DNA of 20,995 nucleotides from a virus: positions 1 to 20,995 of IMG/VR virus record IMGVR_UViG_3300029267_002069. One strand, 5' to 3'. The translations under genes and the position numbers were made by a program. The notes under the pieces were generated by a model, which had not been told where the DNA came from, ran no database searches, and worked only from the letters and a program-made list of their open reading frames with translations. Below, piece after piece: positions 14,760 to 20,995 of the stretch. The stretch's first letter is position 1; every line of letters starts with the position of its first letter.

Positions 14760-15221
14760 TTAAGGATTCTGATGATCGAAGTCTACAGTATTATCCTGAG
14801 TTACAGGCTGATCTTCAGCACCAGCCAGCAATACATTAATGCCAAAAGCTTTAGAGCTGGCATCAGCATTAGTAACTTTGATAAAACAGTATCTTTTCAT
14901 ATCCCTAGCTCTTACTCTGATGATAAGAGTTTTATCATCATCAGAAGATCCCAGCTGATCAAAATCAGCCGCTGTACCAGATCCATCTGTAAAAGCAGTA
15001 GCGGCTTCTCCATCATCAGTAGCTGAATCAAAAACAGCTACATCCAATGTACCAGTGATAGCTCCCAGGCTAAGCTCTACTAACATCTCATCAAAGCCCT
15101 GAGTATCAATACCTGAAGCCGCCGCCGCTGTAGTATTGTTATAAGTGGTAAGAGTAGCTGTTACAGTTTCTGGCGGCACTACCTGAACCACTTTTACTTC
15201 TTCATGTAATCCTTTAATCAT
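14760..15221 (-). CDS. Beta-rich structural protein, candidate head decoration, 153 aa
   Basis: A 153-residue protein read as a beta sandwich: KVVQVVPPETVTATLTTYNN; GFDEMLVELSLGAITGTLDV; AVFDSATDDGEAATAFTDGSG; TLIIRVRARDMKRYCFIKVTN; and GINVLLAGAEDQ. It has no signal peptide or membrane helix. Its start at 15221 overlaps the 123 aa gene by 8 nt but has a strong AGGAG with a 7-nt spacer, the same site type as the capsid and tail-tube genes. Together with its place after the capsid gene, this suggests an abundant virion protein, perhaps decorating the head or forming an outer ring. No specific family is recognised, so the role is inferred. Confidence 0.7.
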   Translation of the reverse strand: MIKGLHEEVKVVQVVPPETVTATLTTYNNTTAAAASGIDTQGFDEMLVELSLGAITGTLDVAVFDSATDDGEAATAFTDGSGTAADFDQLGSSDDDKTLIIRVRARDMKRYCFIKVTNADASSKAFGINVLLAGAEDQPVTQDNTVDFDHQNP

Positions 15222-15585
15222 TTTTATTCTCCTGTTTTTTAGTAATATTTTTTAATTGATTGAAAATTGGAGTATGTTTTTCAGGCTCTGCTAAAGTGAT
15301 CGCAACATCAGGGCTTCCATTATAAGATGGTTTAGAAGAATCTTGTTTCTTCTCTTTTCCCCTGTTAGCCAGATCATTTAAAGCAGAGATAAGATTATCC
15401 TTAGAGATCTCACAGTTAAAGCTTTCTCCTGGTTTACCTTTTGAAATAAGATCAGCTATAGCTATTTTAAGCTTAGCCGCACTTTTTTCATTAGGAGATC
15501 TAGGGATACTTAAACAAGCTTTCTCTACACTAGAGATAGGAGTTAAAGTATCAGCTTTACTTTTTATCTCATGGTTTATTCTCAT
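15214..15585 (-). CDS. Hypothetical head-module protein, 123 aa
   Basis: A 123-residue soluble protein that starts with ATGA overlap and ends inside the 153 aa gene. The N-terminal part has IKSKADTLTPISSVEKACLSI and a helix (EKSAAKLKIAIADLISKG); the C-terminal half is polar and charged (KKQDSSKPSYNG, KHTPIFNQLKNITKKQENKND). Two Cys residues are present without a metal-type spacing. I do not recognise it. Its only clue is the position between the Lys-tail gene and the 153 aa gene. Confidence 0.65.
   Translation of the reverse strand: MRINHEIKSKADTLTPISSVEKACLSIPRSPNEKSAAKLKIAIADLISKGKPGESFNCEISKDNLISALNDLANRGKEKKQDSSKPSYNGSPDVAITLAEPEKHTPIFNQLKNITKKQENKND
15222..15233 (-). promoter_or_regulatory. 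Strong SD leader of the 153 aa gene, inside the 123 aa gene
   Basis: AGGAG (15233-15229) with an AT-rich 7-nt spacer lies within the last codons of the 123 aa gene. It is nearly the same as the capsid leader and supports independent, strong initiation at 15221. Confidence 0.75.
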
Positions 15586-15875
15586 CCCTTAGCCTTTTTC
15601 TTTACAGCCTTCTTCATAGCTTTCTTAACTTTAGAAAGCTTTGATTCAGGCTTACTTTCTTTCTTAGCTTCCTTCTTAGGAGCTTCCAGCTTCTCTTCCT
15701 TTTTAGGAGTTTCAGCTGGAGCTTCTAAGATGGTAACTTTTTTCTGAGCCTGTAGAGTTAAAGCCCTAGCATGGGGAACAGTACATACATCCCCCTTATA
15801 AAACAGCCCTTGAGCTGTCTGATAGCTAGGTACTTCAACTCTAACCAGAGTATCATTACTCATTACTTCTACCAT
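15582..15875 (-). CDS. Small protein with histone-H1-like Lys/Ala/Pro tail, 97 aa
   Basis: The ATG at 15875 lies inside the end of the capsid gene; a second ATG at 15863 (MSNDTLVRV) would give 93 aa, and neither has a strong SD, so the start is undecided. The N-terminal 50 residues form a beta domain (LVRVEVPSYQTAQGLFYKGDV, CTVPHARALTLQAQKKVTIL) like small SH3-type phage proteins. The C-terminal half is dominated by Lys with Ala, Pro and Glu (AETPKKEEKLEAPKKEAKKE, then KVKKAMKKAVKKKAKG), as in histone H1 tails. Nucleic-acid binding or capsid-interior packing is plausible; function is unassigned. Confidence 0.65.
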   Translation of the reverse strand: MVEVMSNDTLVRVEVPSYQTAQGLFYKGDVCTVPHARALTLQAQKKVTILEAPAETPKKEEKLEAPKKEAKKESKPESKLSKVKKAMKKAVKKKAKG

Positions 15876-17122
15876 TCACTTTCAGTAGTGGCGGCATCAG
15901 AAATAATAGAGAAGGCTTCAGGATGTAGTACCAGAGTATCTATATCCAGGAAAACTACCAGCCAAGTCTGATTACTCTGGAAAGCTGTTCCAGCTACATC
16001 AGAAGACTTAATAGCCATGCCGCCCCATAGGCCCATAGCGAACTGTTTCCACTCCCCTACTACAGCTTTAGAAAGAGTAGTAGAAGATCCCTTAGCTATG
16101 TTCTTAGGAACATTAGTAGTGCTTCTAACCTTCAATCCCAGAGTTTCCTCCAGTACTTTATCAGTCATAAGGGGATTAATCAGAGGCATGCCTAATGTAT
16201 CTCCAGAAAACTGGGCTACTCTTTCTCTCTTCAATCCAGATTTAACTCTGGGATGGCAGAGTAAGCCGCCCTGATCCTGGATCTTCAGGTAGTTATCATC
16301 CTGTACATCAGCGATCATAGAAGCTACCTTATCCACTGTAAGCCTTCCACCATTAGCACCTATAGCTGTAGCTGTATTCAGGCCAGTAGCGTTAAGGATT
16401 CCCAGAGGCTGAGAAGCTGAGCCAGTACCAGTAAGACCAATCTGATCCACTCCCAGGCTGATCCCTTCCTGCATAAGCATTCTTACAATAGGCTCAGCGG
16501 CACTCTGTTGCTTCAGAAGTTTGTTACTCATCTTCAAAAGCATGTTGCCAGTTTTCGGCCTGAGCTGTTTAAGCCCAAAAGCGATCTCTTTTTCAGTAGC
16601 ATTAGCACCATCAGCCGCCCATGTAAGAGTAGGACGATCTTCAGCTTCAGGAATATCTACATCATCTGTAAGATTGGGCCACATAGTGATCCCCAGTTCC
16701 TGAAGTACTGTCTGGGCCAAAGCTGGCTTAAGGATCTTATCCATAGCAAGCTCTGTAGGAATAAGATAAGCTCCCTGAGCACCAGTATTAGTATCCTGAG
16801 CTTTTTTCCTAGCTTCCTGAAAAATCTTCTGCTCCAGCTCAGCATTAGACCATTCACCAGTAACAATAGCATGGCAAGCTTTAGCAAAGCTAAAAGGCTC
16901 CCCTTTATAAGTCTCTTCATCTGAACCAGGAACAGATACATTAGTAGCTCTAACAGCTTTAACATACTCTTCCATCTCAGCTTTCATTTCAGCCTTAAGA
17001 GCTGTAATTTTGCTATCTGTCATAGATTCATTATCTTCCTTCTGCTTAATCAGATTTTCCTCATAAGTTTCCAGGAAGGAATCCATTTTTTCTTCCAGAG
17101 TCTTTTTGTTATCTTCAGGCAT
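15869..17122 (-). CDS. Major capsid protein, HK97 fold
   Basis: A 417-residue protein. Residues 1-60 are a charged coiled coil (LEEKMDSFLETYEENLIKQK) like the HK97 delta/scaffold region, normally removed by the prohead protease. The capsid core then shows GAQGAYLIPTELAMDKILKP, a W-N-L-T-D-D-V-D-I-P stretch, AADGANATEKEIAFG, LRPKTGNMLLKMSNKLL and GLTGTGSASQPLGILN, the pattern of HK97 gp5-type proteins. AGGAG with an 8-nt spacer precedes the ATG at 17122. A 52-nt gap with a 13-bp tandem repeat separates it from the protease gene. The last codons overlap the start of the 97 aa gene. It is the main shell protein and substrate of the upstream protease. Confidence 0.93.
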   Translation of the reverse strand: MPEDNKKTLEEKMDSFLETYEENLIKQKEDNESMTDSKITALKAEMKAEMEEYVKAVRATNVSVPGSDEETYKGEPFSFAKACHAIVTGEWSNAELEQKIFQEARKKAQDTNTGAQGAYLIPTELAMDKILKPALAQTVLQELGITMWPNLTDDVDIPEAEDRPTLTWAADGANATEKEIAFGLKQLRPKTGNMLLKMSNKLLKQQSAAEPIVRMLMQEGISLGVDQIGLTGTGSASQPLGILNATGLNTATAIGANGGRLTVDKVASMIADVQDDNYLKIQDQGGLLCHPRVKSGLKRERVAQFSGDTLGMPLINPLMTDKVLEETLGLKVRSTTNVPKNIAKGSSTTLSKAVVGEWKQFAMGLWGGMAIKSSDVAGTAFQSNQTWLVVFLDIDTLVLHPEAFSIISDAATTESEW

Positions 17123-17135
17123 TTTTTATTCTCCT
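17123..17135 (-). promoter_or_regulatory. Strong SD leader of the major capsid gene
   Basis: AGGAG (17135-17131) with an AATAAAAA-type spacer precedes the ATG. The same leader form appears before the 153 aa, tail-tube and signal-peptide genes. Confidence 0.8.
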
Positions 17136-17144
17136 GTTTTAATT

Positions 17145-17176
17145 AAGGTTTTAAGTTAAGGTTTTAAGTTAAGGTT
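17145..17176. repeat. 13-bp tandem repeat in the protease-capsid gap
   Basis: AAGGTTTTAAGTT occurs at 17145-17157 and again at 17158-17170, followed by a partial third copy that runs into the protease stop codon. The units are short enough to arise by slippage. The AT-rich spacing may set distance between the genes or bind a protein, but no function is shown. Confidence 0.85.
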
Positions 17177-18437
17177 ATTTTAATAAGGCTTTCATTTTTG
17201 CTGAAGCATTATCTAAACATGAGTATAGAGCTTCTGAAGCTTCCCCATCTTGATCGCTCTTGCTACTCTCTTCTTCAGGAGTAGAAGATGATTTTTCTGG
17301 TTCAGGTTCTTTAGGCTCAGCCGCCTGTAAGATACTCTTCAAATCTTTTTGTAAATCTTTCAGAGAATTTAAAATTCTATTAATAGTGTCTTTATTTTTC
17401 TGGGAAAGAACAGAGCCAGCTTTTTCTACTATGTTAGTTACTGCTTCTTTCTCCTGGTACATATTTACATTAACTTCATGCCCAGACTGTTTTAGAGATC
17501 TTGCTAGTATCAGCTTCTCTCTCATATCTTCTACATTATCCTTTTCAGATACATGTATAGTAATAGGCAGTTTAATATCACTAATACCTTCAGATTTTTC
17601 TTCTGAGTTTTCTTCACCTTCAGGCTTTTCTTCTGCTGGAGTATCCAATGATTTTTTATCTGTTTCATTATTTTCTTCTGTAGGATCCTGATCCCCAGCT
17701 GGATCATCTCCTTTTTTCAGAAGCTCTATATGTTCATCAGATACTCCAGCTTCTTTAAGAGTATTCAAAGCTTCTTCTGTATACATACCTTTTCTAGCAG
17801 AAATTTGAGTAGCATTAGGATTAGCTGGGATAGTAACTATTGAAAATTCCCTAAGCTCAATCTTATCAAAAATTATTCCAAAATCATCCAGCTTAAATTT
17901 TGCTTTCTCTTCTGGAGAAGCCAGCCTTACATTTTCAGGTTTAGCTGTAAAACCTATGGATCCATTTTTCAAAGCTCCAGCCTTTACCATTCTGAAAGTA
18001 GATTCAGCCATACCTGTTCTATCGATCTCATCATCAAAAAATAAAACCTTGCCCACTACATCATTAGCTTCTTTATCGTAAACAGTTTCTATAGATTTTC
18101 CTATGGGGAAGCTATGAGCATCATGCTGTAAAAGAATGATCGGATCTTTTTTATAAGATTTTAAATTTACTCCTGAAGGAATGATTACTTCATTATGCCG
18201 ATCTGCTGTAGCATCTGTAAACCTAAACTGTACTACTCGCTCTTCCATACCTTCCTGGAAGGTAAGCCCGATCTTATTACAGAGCTTCTTACATTCAGCC
18301 GCTGAAATTTTAACAGCTGAAGAAGCCTTCAGCTCCAGGCTCATACTTTTTTGATCTTTTAAAGAATCTACTACATCCTTTAAAGCGGCTTTAGCTTTTG
18401 CGGCTGTATCTCCCAGATCAGATAATGTTTTAGGCAT
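17175..18437 (-). CDS. Prohead protease (HK97 family, U35-like) with acidic C-terminal extension
   Basis: A 420-residue protein. The catalytic domain lies at about 65-215: VVQFRFTDATADRHNEVIIP, LLQHDAHSFPIGK with His105, KNGSIGF with Ser160, and the closing ELREFSIVTIPANPNA. His and Ser are the catalytic pair expected for HK97-type proteases that mature the capsid. The remaining half is acidic and disordered (about 235-300), then helical (DTINRILNSLKDLQKDLKSI), and ends with SEALYSCLDNASAKMKALLK. This C-terminal part could act as an internal scaffold or target the protease into the prohead. An N-terminal helix (1-30) precedes the catalytic core. AAGGAG with 8-nt spacing supports the start at 18437. 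Confidence 0.88.
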   Translation of the reverse strand: MPKTLSDLGDTAAKAKAALKDVVDSLKDQKSMSLELKASSAVKISAAECKKLCNKIGLTFQEGMEERVVQFRFTDATADRHNEVIIPSGVNLKSYKKDPIILLQHDAHSFPIGKSIETVYDKEANDVVGKVLFFDDEIDRTGMAESTFRMVKAGALKNGSIGFTAKPENVRLASPEEKAKFKLDDFGIIFDKIELREFSIVTIPANPNATQISARKGMYTEEALNTLKEAGVSDEHIELLKKGDDPAGDQDPTEENNETDKKSLDTPAEEKPEGEENSEEKSEGISDIKLPITIHVSEKDNVEDMREKLILARSLKQSGHEVNVNMYQEKEAVTNIVEKAGSVLSQKNKDTINRILNSLKDLQKDLKSILQAAEPKEPEPEKSSSTPEEESSKSDQDGEASEALYSCLDNASAKMKALLK

Positions 18438-18451
18438 GTTACAATCTCCTT

Positions 18452-18607
18452 TTATTTAGTATTAAAATAGAATCCTCTAAGCTGATGGGGAACTATTCTT
18501 TCACCAGTATCTGGATGTTTAAGCTCTTCCATTACATCTTTTTTAGTTTTAACAGCTGGCTTCTTAGCCGCTCTTTTCTTTACTGCTTTTTTCTTTCTTA
18601 TCTTCAT
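18452..18607 (-). CDS. Very small basic protein, 51 aa
   Basis: Start ATG at 18607, with AGGAG 8 nt upstream, and stop TAA at 18452-18454. The N-terminus is strongly basic (MKIRKKKAVKKRAAKKPAVK), then KKDVMEELKHPDTGERIVPH and a C-terminal QLRGFYFNTK. The Lys/Ala/Pro composition is similar to the tail of the 97 aa protein near the capsid gene. Presence of a good SD and a place in a tight operon support a real gene. Nucleic-acid binding is plausible from charge; function is unknown. Confidence 0.6.
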   Translation of the reverse strand: MKIRKKKAVKKRAAKKPAVKTKKDVMEELKHPDTGERIVPHQLRGFYFNTK

Positions 18608-18623
18608 GCTGGCTTCTCCTGGT

Positions 18624-18782
18624 TTAGTACTCTGTTATTTTATTTGGTTCAGATTTAGCTCCTATATGTATAGATTCATCAGCTATAATTCTCTGGCTTC
18701 TATGTATGCCTGAAATCTTCCTTTTAATATTAGCCCAGCTGAAAGCTGTATTATCTTTTTTCTTTTCTTCTTCTTTACTCAT
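18624..18782 (-). CDS. Very small protein downstream of portal, 52 aa
   Basis: Start ATG at 18782 overlaps the portal stop as ATGA, and the TAA is at 18624-18626. The sequence is charged at the N-terminus (MSKEEEKKKDNTAFSW), then basic (ANIKRKISGIHRSQR) and mixed (IIADESIHIGAKSEPNKITE). No motif is recognised. Coupling to the portal suggests that the two are made together, but no role can be stated. Confidence 0.55.
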   Translation of the reverse strand: MSKEEEKKKDNTAFSWANIKRKISGIHRSQRIIADESIHIGAKSEPNKITEY

Positions 18783-20926
18783 TTTACTGCCTCTGTAGTA
18801 CATCTACAGTTTATAACTTCTGATGGAGCACCATTAGAATCTAATGGCTGAATAAGCCCAGTAACAGGAAAAGGATCACCTACTTTAACTCCAGGCCCAT
18901 CTCCTTCTAAAGCATGTGTATGCCTTACCTTTTCATCGGCGGCTGTTACCCATCTCCATTTTTCAATCTTCTCAGCTTTAAAAATCTTTCCTTTAGTGGC
19001 CTGAGCTACAGCTGATGTTTCTGTTCTAGCTATAGTCATAGAATTTTTAATTCTGAAGTTATAGAAATCTTTTGTAGTGTTTTTAATTTCTTTAGCTAAC
19101 TGCTGAGTAGTTAAATTTTGTCTTAACCCAGTTTCAATAGTACCAGTAAGTTTATTACCCAGAGTTTTAAAGTTAGTAGTATTCACTCCTTTTAAAAATT
19201 CTATTCTCTCTTTCCTTATAGCTGATGTTACTTTAGGGCTGGGCTTATAATTTAAAAGCTGGCCTAAATCTTTTTCAGCTTGAAGAGTTTGTAAGCCTAT
19301 AGTTTCATCATATATGGGAGCCGCCATCTCCATAAGAATTTTATCTTCATTCAGTTTACCAGATATGAAAGCTGAAATTCTTACACCTTCAGGCTGAGCT
19401 TTTGATTTATTAGCGGCCCAGCTATCTACCCTATCCAGTATTTTATTTCTCTGCCTGATAAGGTACTTTTTAAACTCTTCATTAAATTTTTTCTCAGGCT
19501 TCTTCAGTACATTAGTAACATGATCTAACCATGTAGTAGAAGCTTTTTCTTCCAGGAGCTTTACAGCTTCAGGCTCACTTGAAAGATATTTCATGTAAGC
19601 TTTCTCAGCTTCAGAATTTCCCTGGTTTACAGCTCCTATAACTTCCCCAGTATTCAAGTTTACTCTGGGCTTAACTACTAAGGGCTGGCTTAACCAGGGA
19701 TACATGTTAAGATTATTTACTGGAAGATTAACAGTCCTGTAAGCTTCATCAGCTGGTAAGCCCTGCTCTATTAAAAGTTTTGCATCCTTAATTTTTTGGC
19801 TTACATCTTTTTTCAGCGGCTGTACATTAGAAAGATCAAACTGGCCTACTATATTTTTATTTCCTAAATGCCTTATAAACTGGTTATTCAATCCTAACCA
19901 AAGTTTATCTATCAGAGGCATTAATGTATCTTCCCAAAAAATTTCTTTCTCTACTTTTGCTGTAGCTCTGTTTACTGTATCCGTTAAACCCAGTACAGTT
20001 TTAGGTACTCCATATACAGCCAGAATTGTATCTCTATTCATTTGTCTCTGATCTGTAAATTGAAGCTCTTGTAAATTTTTAGCAGTCTGTTCAAACTTTA
20101 AGCCACTATGTAAGAAAGCTGTCTTACCAGCTTTAGACCAGCCTTCATACTGATCAGCCCACATATTTTTTATGCCTTCAGCCTGATTAGTAGTAAGCTT
20201 ACTATCTGTTTTCAGTATGCCGCCTACATTAGCTGAGTTATCCATAAACTTATCTGAAAGCTCTGAAGCCTTAGCATCAGCTGTAGCTGTAATAGCTATG
20301 GAGCTGTAAGGGCTTAAACCCAGGAGCCAGTTATAAGGATTAAATAATCTAACCCTGATTAACTGATCTGGATAAAAAATAAGCTCTTCCCCTGAAGGAT
20401 GTTTATACTTCCATCTTACTGATGTTTGCTCTGCTTTATCTCCCTTAACAGGTTCTATACTTTCATCTGAAAAAGGAAAAAGATAAGAAGGAAGCTTACC
20501 ACTTATAAGGCTCATCTGCTCCCCGTTTTTATCCAGGGGAAGAATAAAACATTGACCACCAGGGGAAACTGTAGTAGGAAGCATAAGGTTTAATAAAACA
20601 GCTTCAAAAAATTCAGAGCCATTCATTAAATTATTAGGATTTCTAAACAGAGCGATTAACTCATTATCCCTACTAAACTCTTCTGGATTATTTTTATTAC
20701 CCACTATTACAGGTAGGCGGCTAATGTTATTAACTATGGCAGATACAGCGGCATATACCCAGGGATGTTTAGCATAAGGTTGTCTAGTTATAGCAGATAC
20801 ATTACCAGAGCTTCCCCCAAATAACGTCCACCAGCTTTTCATAAAATTAGGATCAAGATCAGGTACAGATTTTGTATCTATCTCTTGCCCTGTATGATCA
20901 AAAAGTACTACATCTTTTTTCGGCAT
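18779..20926 (-). CDS. Portal protein fused to C-terminal MuF-like domain
   Basis: I start at the ATG at 20926 (MPKKDVVLFDHTG), which has AAGGA 6 nt upstream; the open frame extends 19 codons further without a good SD. The 715-residue protein combines two head proteins. The N-terminal part (about 1-430) is an HK97-type portal: KHPWVYAAVSAIVNNISRLP, FRNPNNLMNGSEFFEAVLLN, NPYNWLLGLSPYSSIAITAT, and DRQMNRDTILAVYGVPKTVL. The C-terminal part carries MuF signatures: ARTETSA (633-639), DEKVRHTHALEGDGPGVKVG and EVINCRC (703-709). Portals form the DNA-entry ring; MuF-type domains accompany head assembly and may be carried with the DNA. The middle (about 430-600) is helical. Two separate genes are more common, so this is a fusion. 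Confidence 0.93.
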   Translation of the reverse strand: MPKKDVVLFDHTGQEIDTKSVPDLDPNFMKSWWTLFGGSSGNVSAITRQPYAKHPWVYAAVSAIVNNISRLPVIVGNKNNPEEFSRDNELIALFRNPNNLMNGSEFFEAVLLNLMLPTTVSPGGQCFILPLDKNGEQMSLISGKLPSYLFPFSDESIEPVKGDKAEQTSVRWKYKHPSGEELIFYPDQLIRVRLFNPYNWLLGLSPYSSIAITATADAKASELSDKFMDNSANVGGILKTDSKLTTNQAEGIKNMWADQYEGWSKAGKTAFLHSGLKFEQTAKNLQELQFTDQRQMNRDTILAVYGVPKTVLGLTDTVNRATAKVEKEIFWEDTLMPLIDKLWLGLNNQFIRHLGNKNIVGQFDLSNVQPLKKDVSQKIKDAKLLIEQGLPADEAYRTVNLPVNNLNMYPWLSQPLVVKPRVNLNTGEVIGAVNQGNSEAEKAYMKYLSSEPEAVKLLEEKASTTWLDHVTNVLKKPEKKFNEEFKKYLIRQRNKILDRVDSWAANKSKAQPEGVRISAFISGKLNEDKILMEMAAPIYDETIGLQTLQAEKDLGQLLNYKPSPKVTSAIRKERIEFLKGVNTTNFKTLGNKLTGTIETGLRQNLTTQQLAKEIKNTTKDFYNFRIKNSMTIARTETSAVAQATKGKIFKAEKIEKWRWVTAADEKVRHTHALEGDGPGVKVGDPFPVTGLIQPLDSNGAPSEVINCRCTTEAVK

Positions 20927-20937
20927 AAAATATCCTT
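20927..20937 (-). promoter_or_regulatory. SD site deciding the portal start
   Basis: AAGGA (20937-20933) lies 6 nt before the ATG at 20926. No comparable site precedes the upstream in-frame ATG at 20983, so I place the portal start here. Confidence 0.75.
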
Positions 20938-20954
20938 CAAAACCACTATATATA

Positions 20955-20983
20955 TTAATAGCATATGTTCTATAATGAAGCAA
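20955..20983 (-). promoter_or_regulatory. Weak sigma70-like promoter candidate upstream of portal
   Basis: On the minus strand, TTGCTT (20983-20978) and TATTAA (20960-20955) are separated by 17 nt and lie about 30 nt before the portal start. Each box matches the consensus only in part, and the region is AT-rich, so chance is likely. The true operon promoter may lie outside the window. Confidence 0.2.
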
Positions 20984-20995
20984 GTTATAAGTTTA

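Noticed and set aside
20927-20983. Longer N-terminus for the portal (734 aa)
   Set aside because: The extra 19 residues have no SD, and the ATG at 20926 has one at the right distance.
1-20995. tRNA, rRNA, integrase, transposase or attachment sites
   Set aside because: No cloverleaf-type region, recombinase motifs or terminal repeats were seen; the window is filled by structural genes.

Overview
The window is the virion-structure region of a tailed bacteriophage genome, or of a prophage; nothing here decides which. Every gene I can support lies on the minus strand, so the transcript reads from about 20995 down to 1. The genes are nearly contiguous, with many ATGA or TAATG overlaps, as in a single late operon. 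One HK97-type capsid, one tail-tube protein, a tape measure and no sheath gene indicate a siphovirus-like particle with a long non-contractile tail. The DNA is AT-rich, Arg codons are mostly AGA/AGG, all three stop codons are used, and Shine-Dalgarno sites of the AGGAG type are clear. The host is therefore a bacterium that uses SD initiation; I cannot name it.

Head module (20926 to 13858, in transcription order): portal fused to a MuF-type domain; two very small genes (52 and 51 aa); an HK97-family prohead protease with a long acidic C-terminal extension; the major capsid protein; a small protein with a histone-H1-like Lys/Ala/Pro tail; a 123 aa unknown; a 153 aa beta-rich protein that may decorate the head; a perfect 14-bp stem-loop in the longest intergenic gap; and a gp6-like connector with an inserted beta domain.

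Neck and tail module (13855 to 6561): a gp10-like head-tail joining protein, a probable tail terminator, a small Glu/Pro-rich protein, the tail-tube protein, a protein with an apparent Sec signal peptide, the tail assembly chaperone pair made by programmed -1 frameshifting at GGGTTTA, the 908 aa tape measure, and two small genes, one encoding a membrane protein.

Tail tip and adhesin module (6557 to 1): a 724 aa protein with DUF2341-like and LamG-like domains; a 997 aa modular fibre-type protein with Gly-rich repeats and a beta-helix; a 147 aa tail-tip candidate; and a larger gene that runs off the left edge. Terminase, lysis, replication and integration genes are not in the window.

The most unusual signals are not single genes. 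First, GCWGC (GCAGC/GCTGC) appears to be completely absent over 21 kb, while GCSGC occurs more than fifty times; Ala-Ala pairs consistently use GCC or GCG as the first codon, which suggests escape from a GCWGC restriction system. Second, two sharply CpG-rich patches inside the tail adhesin genes look like imported receptor-binding modules in a CpG-poor genome.
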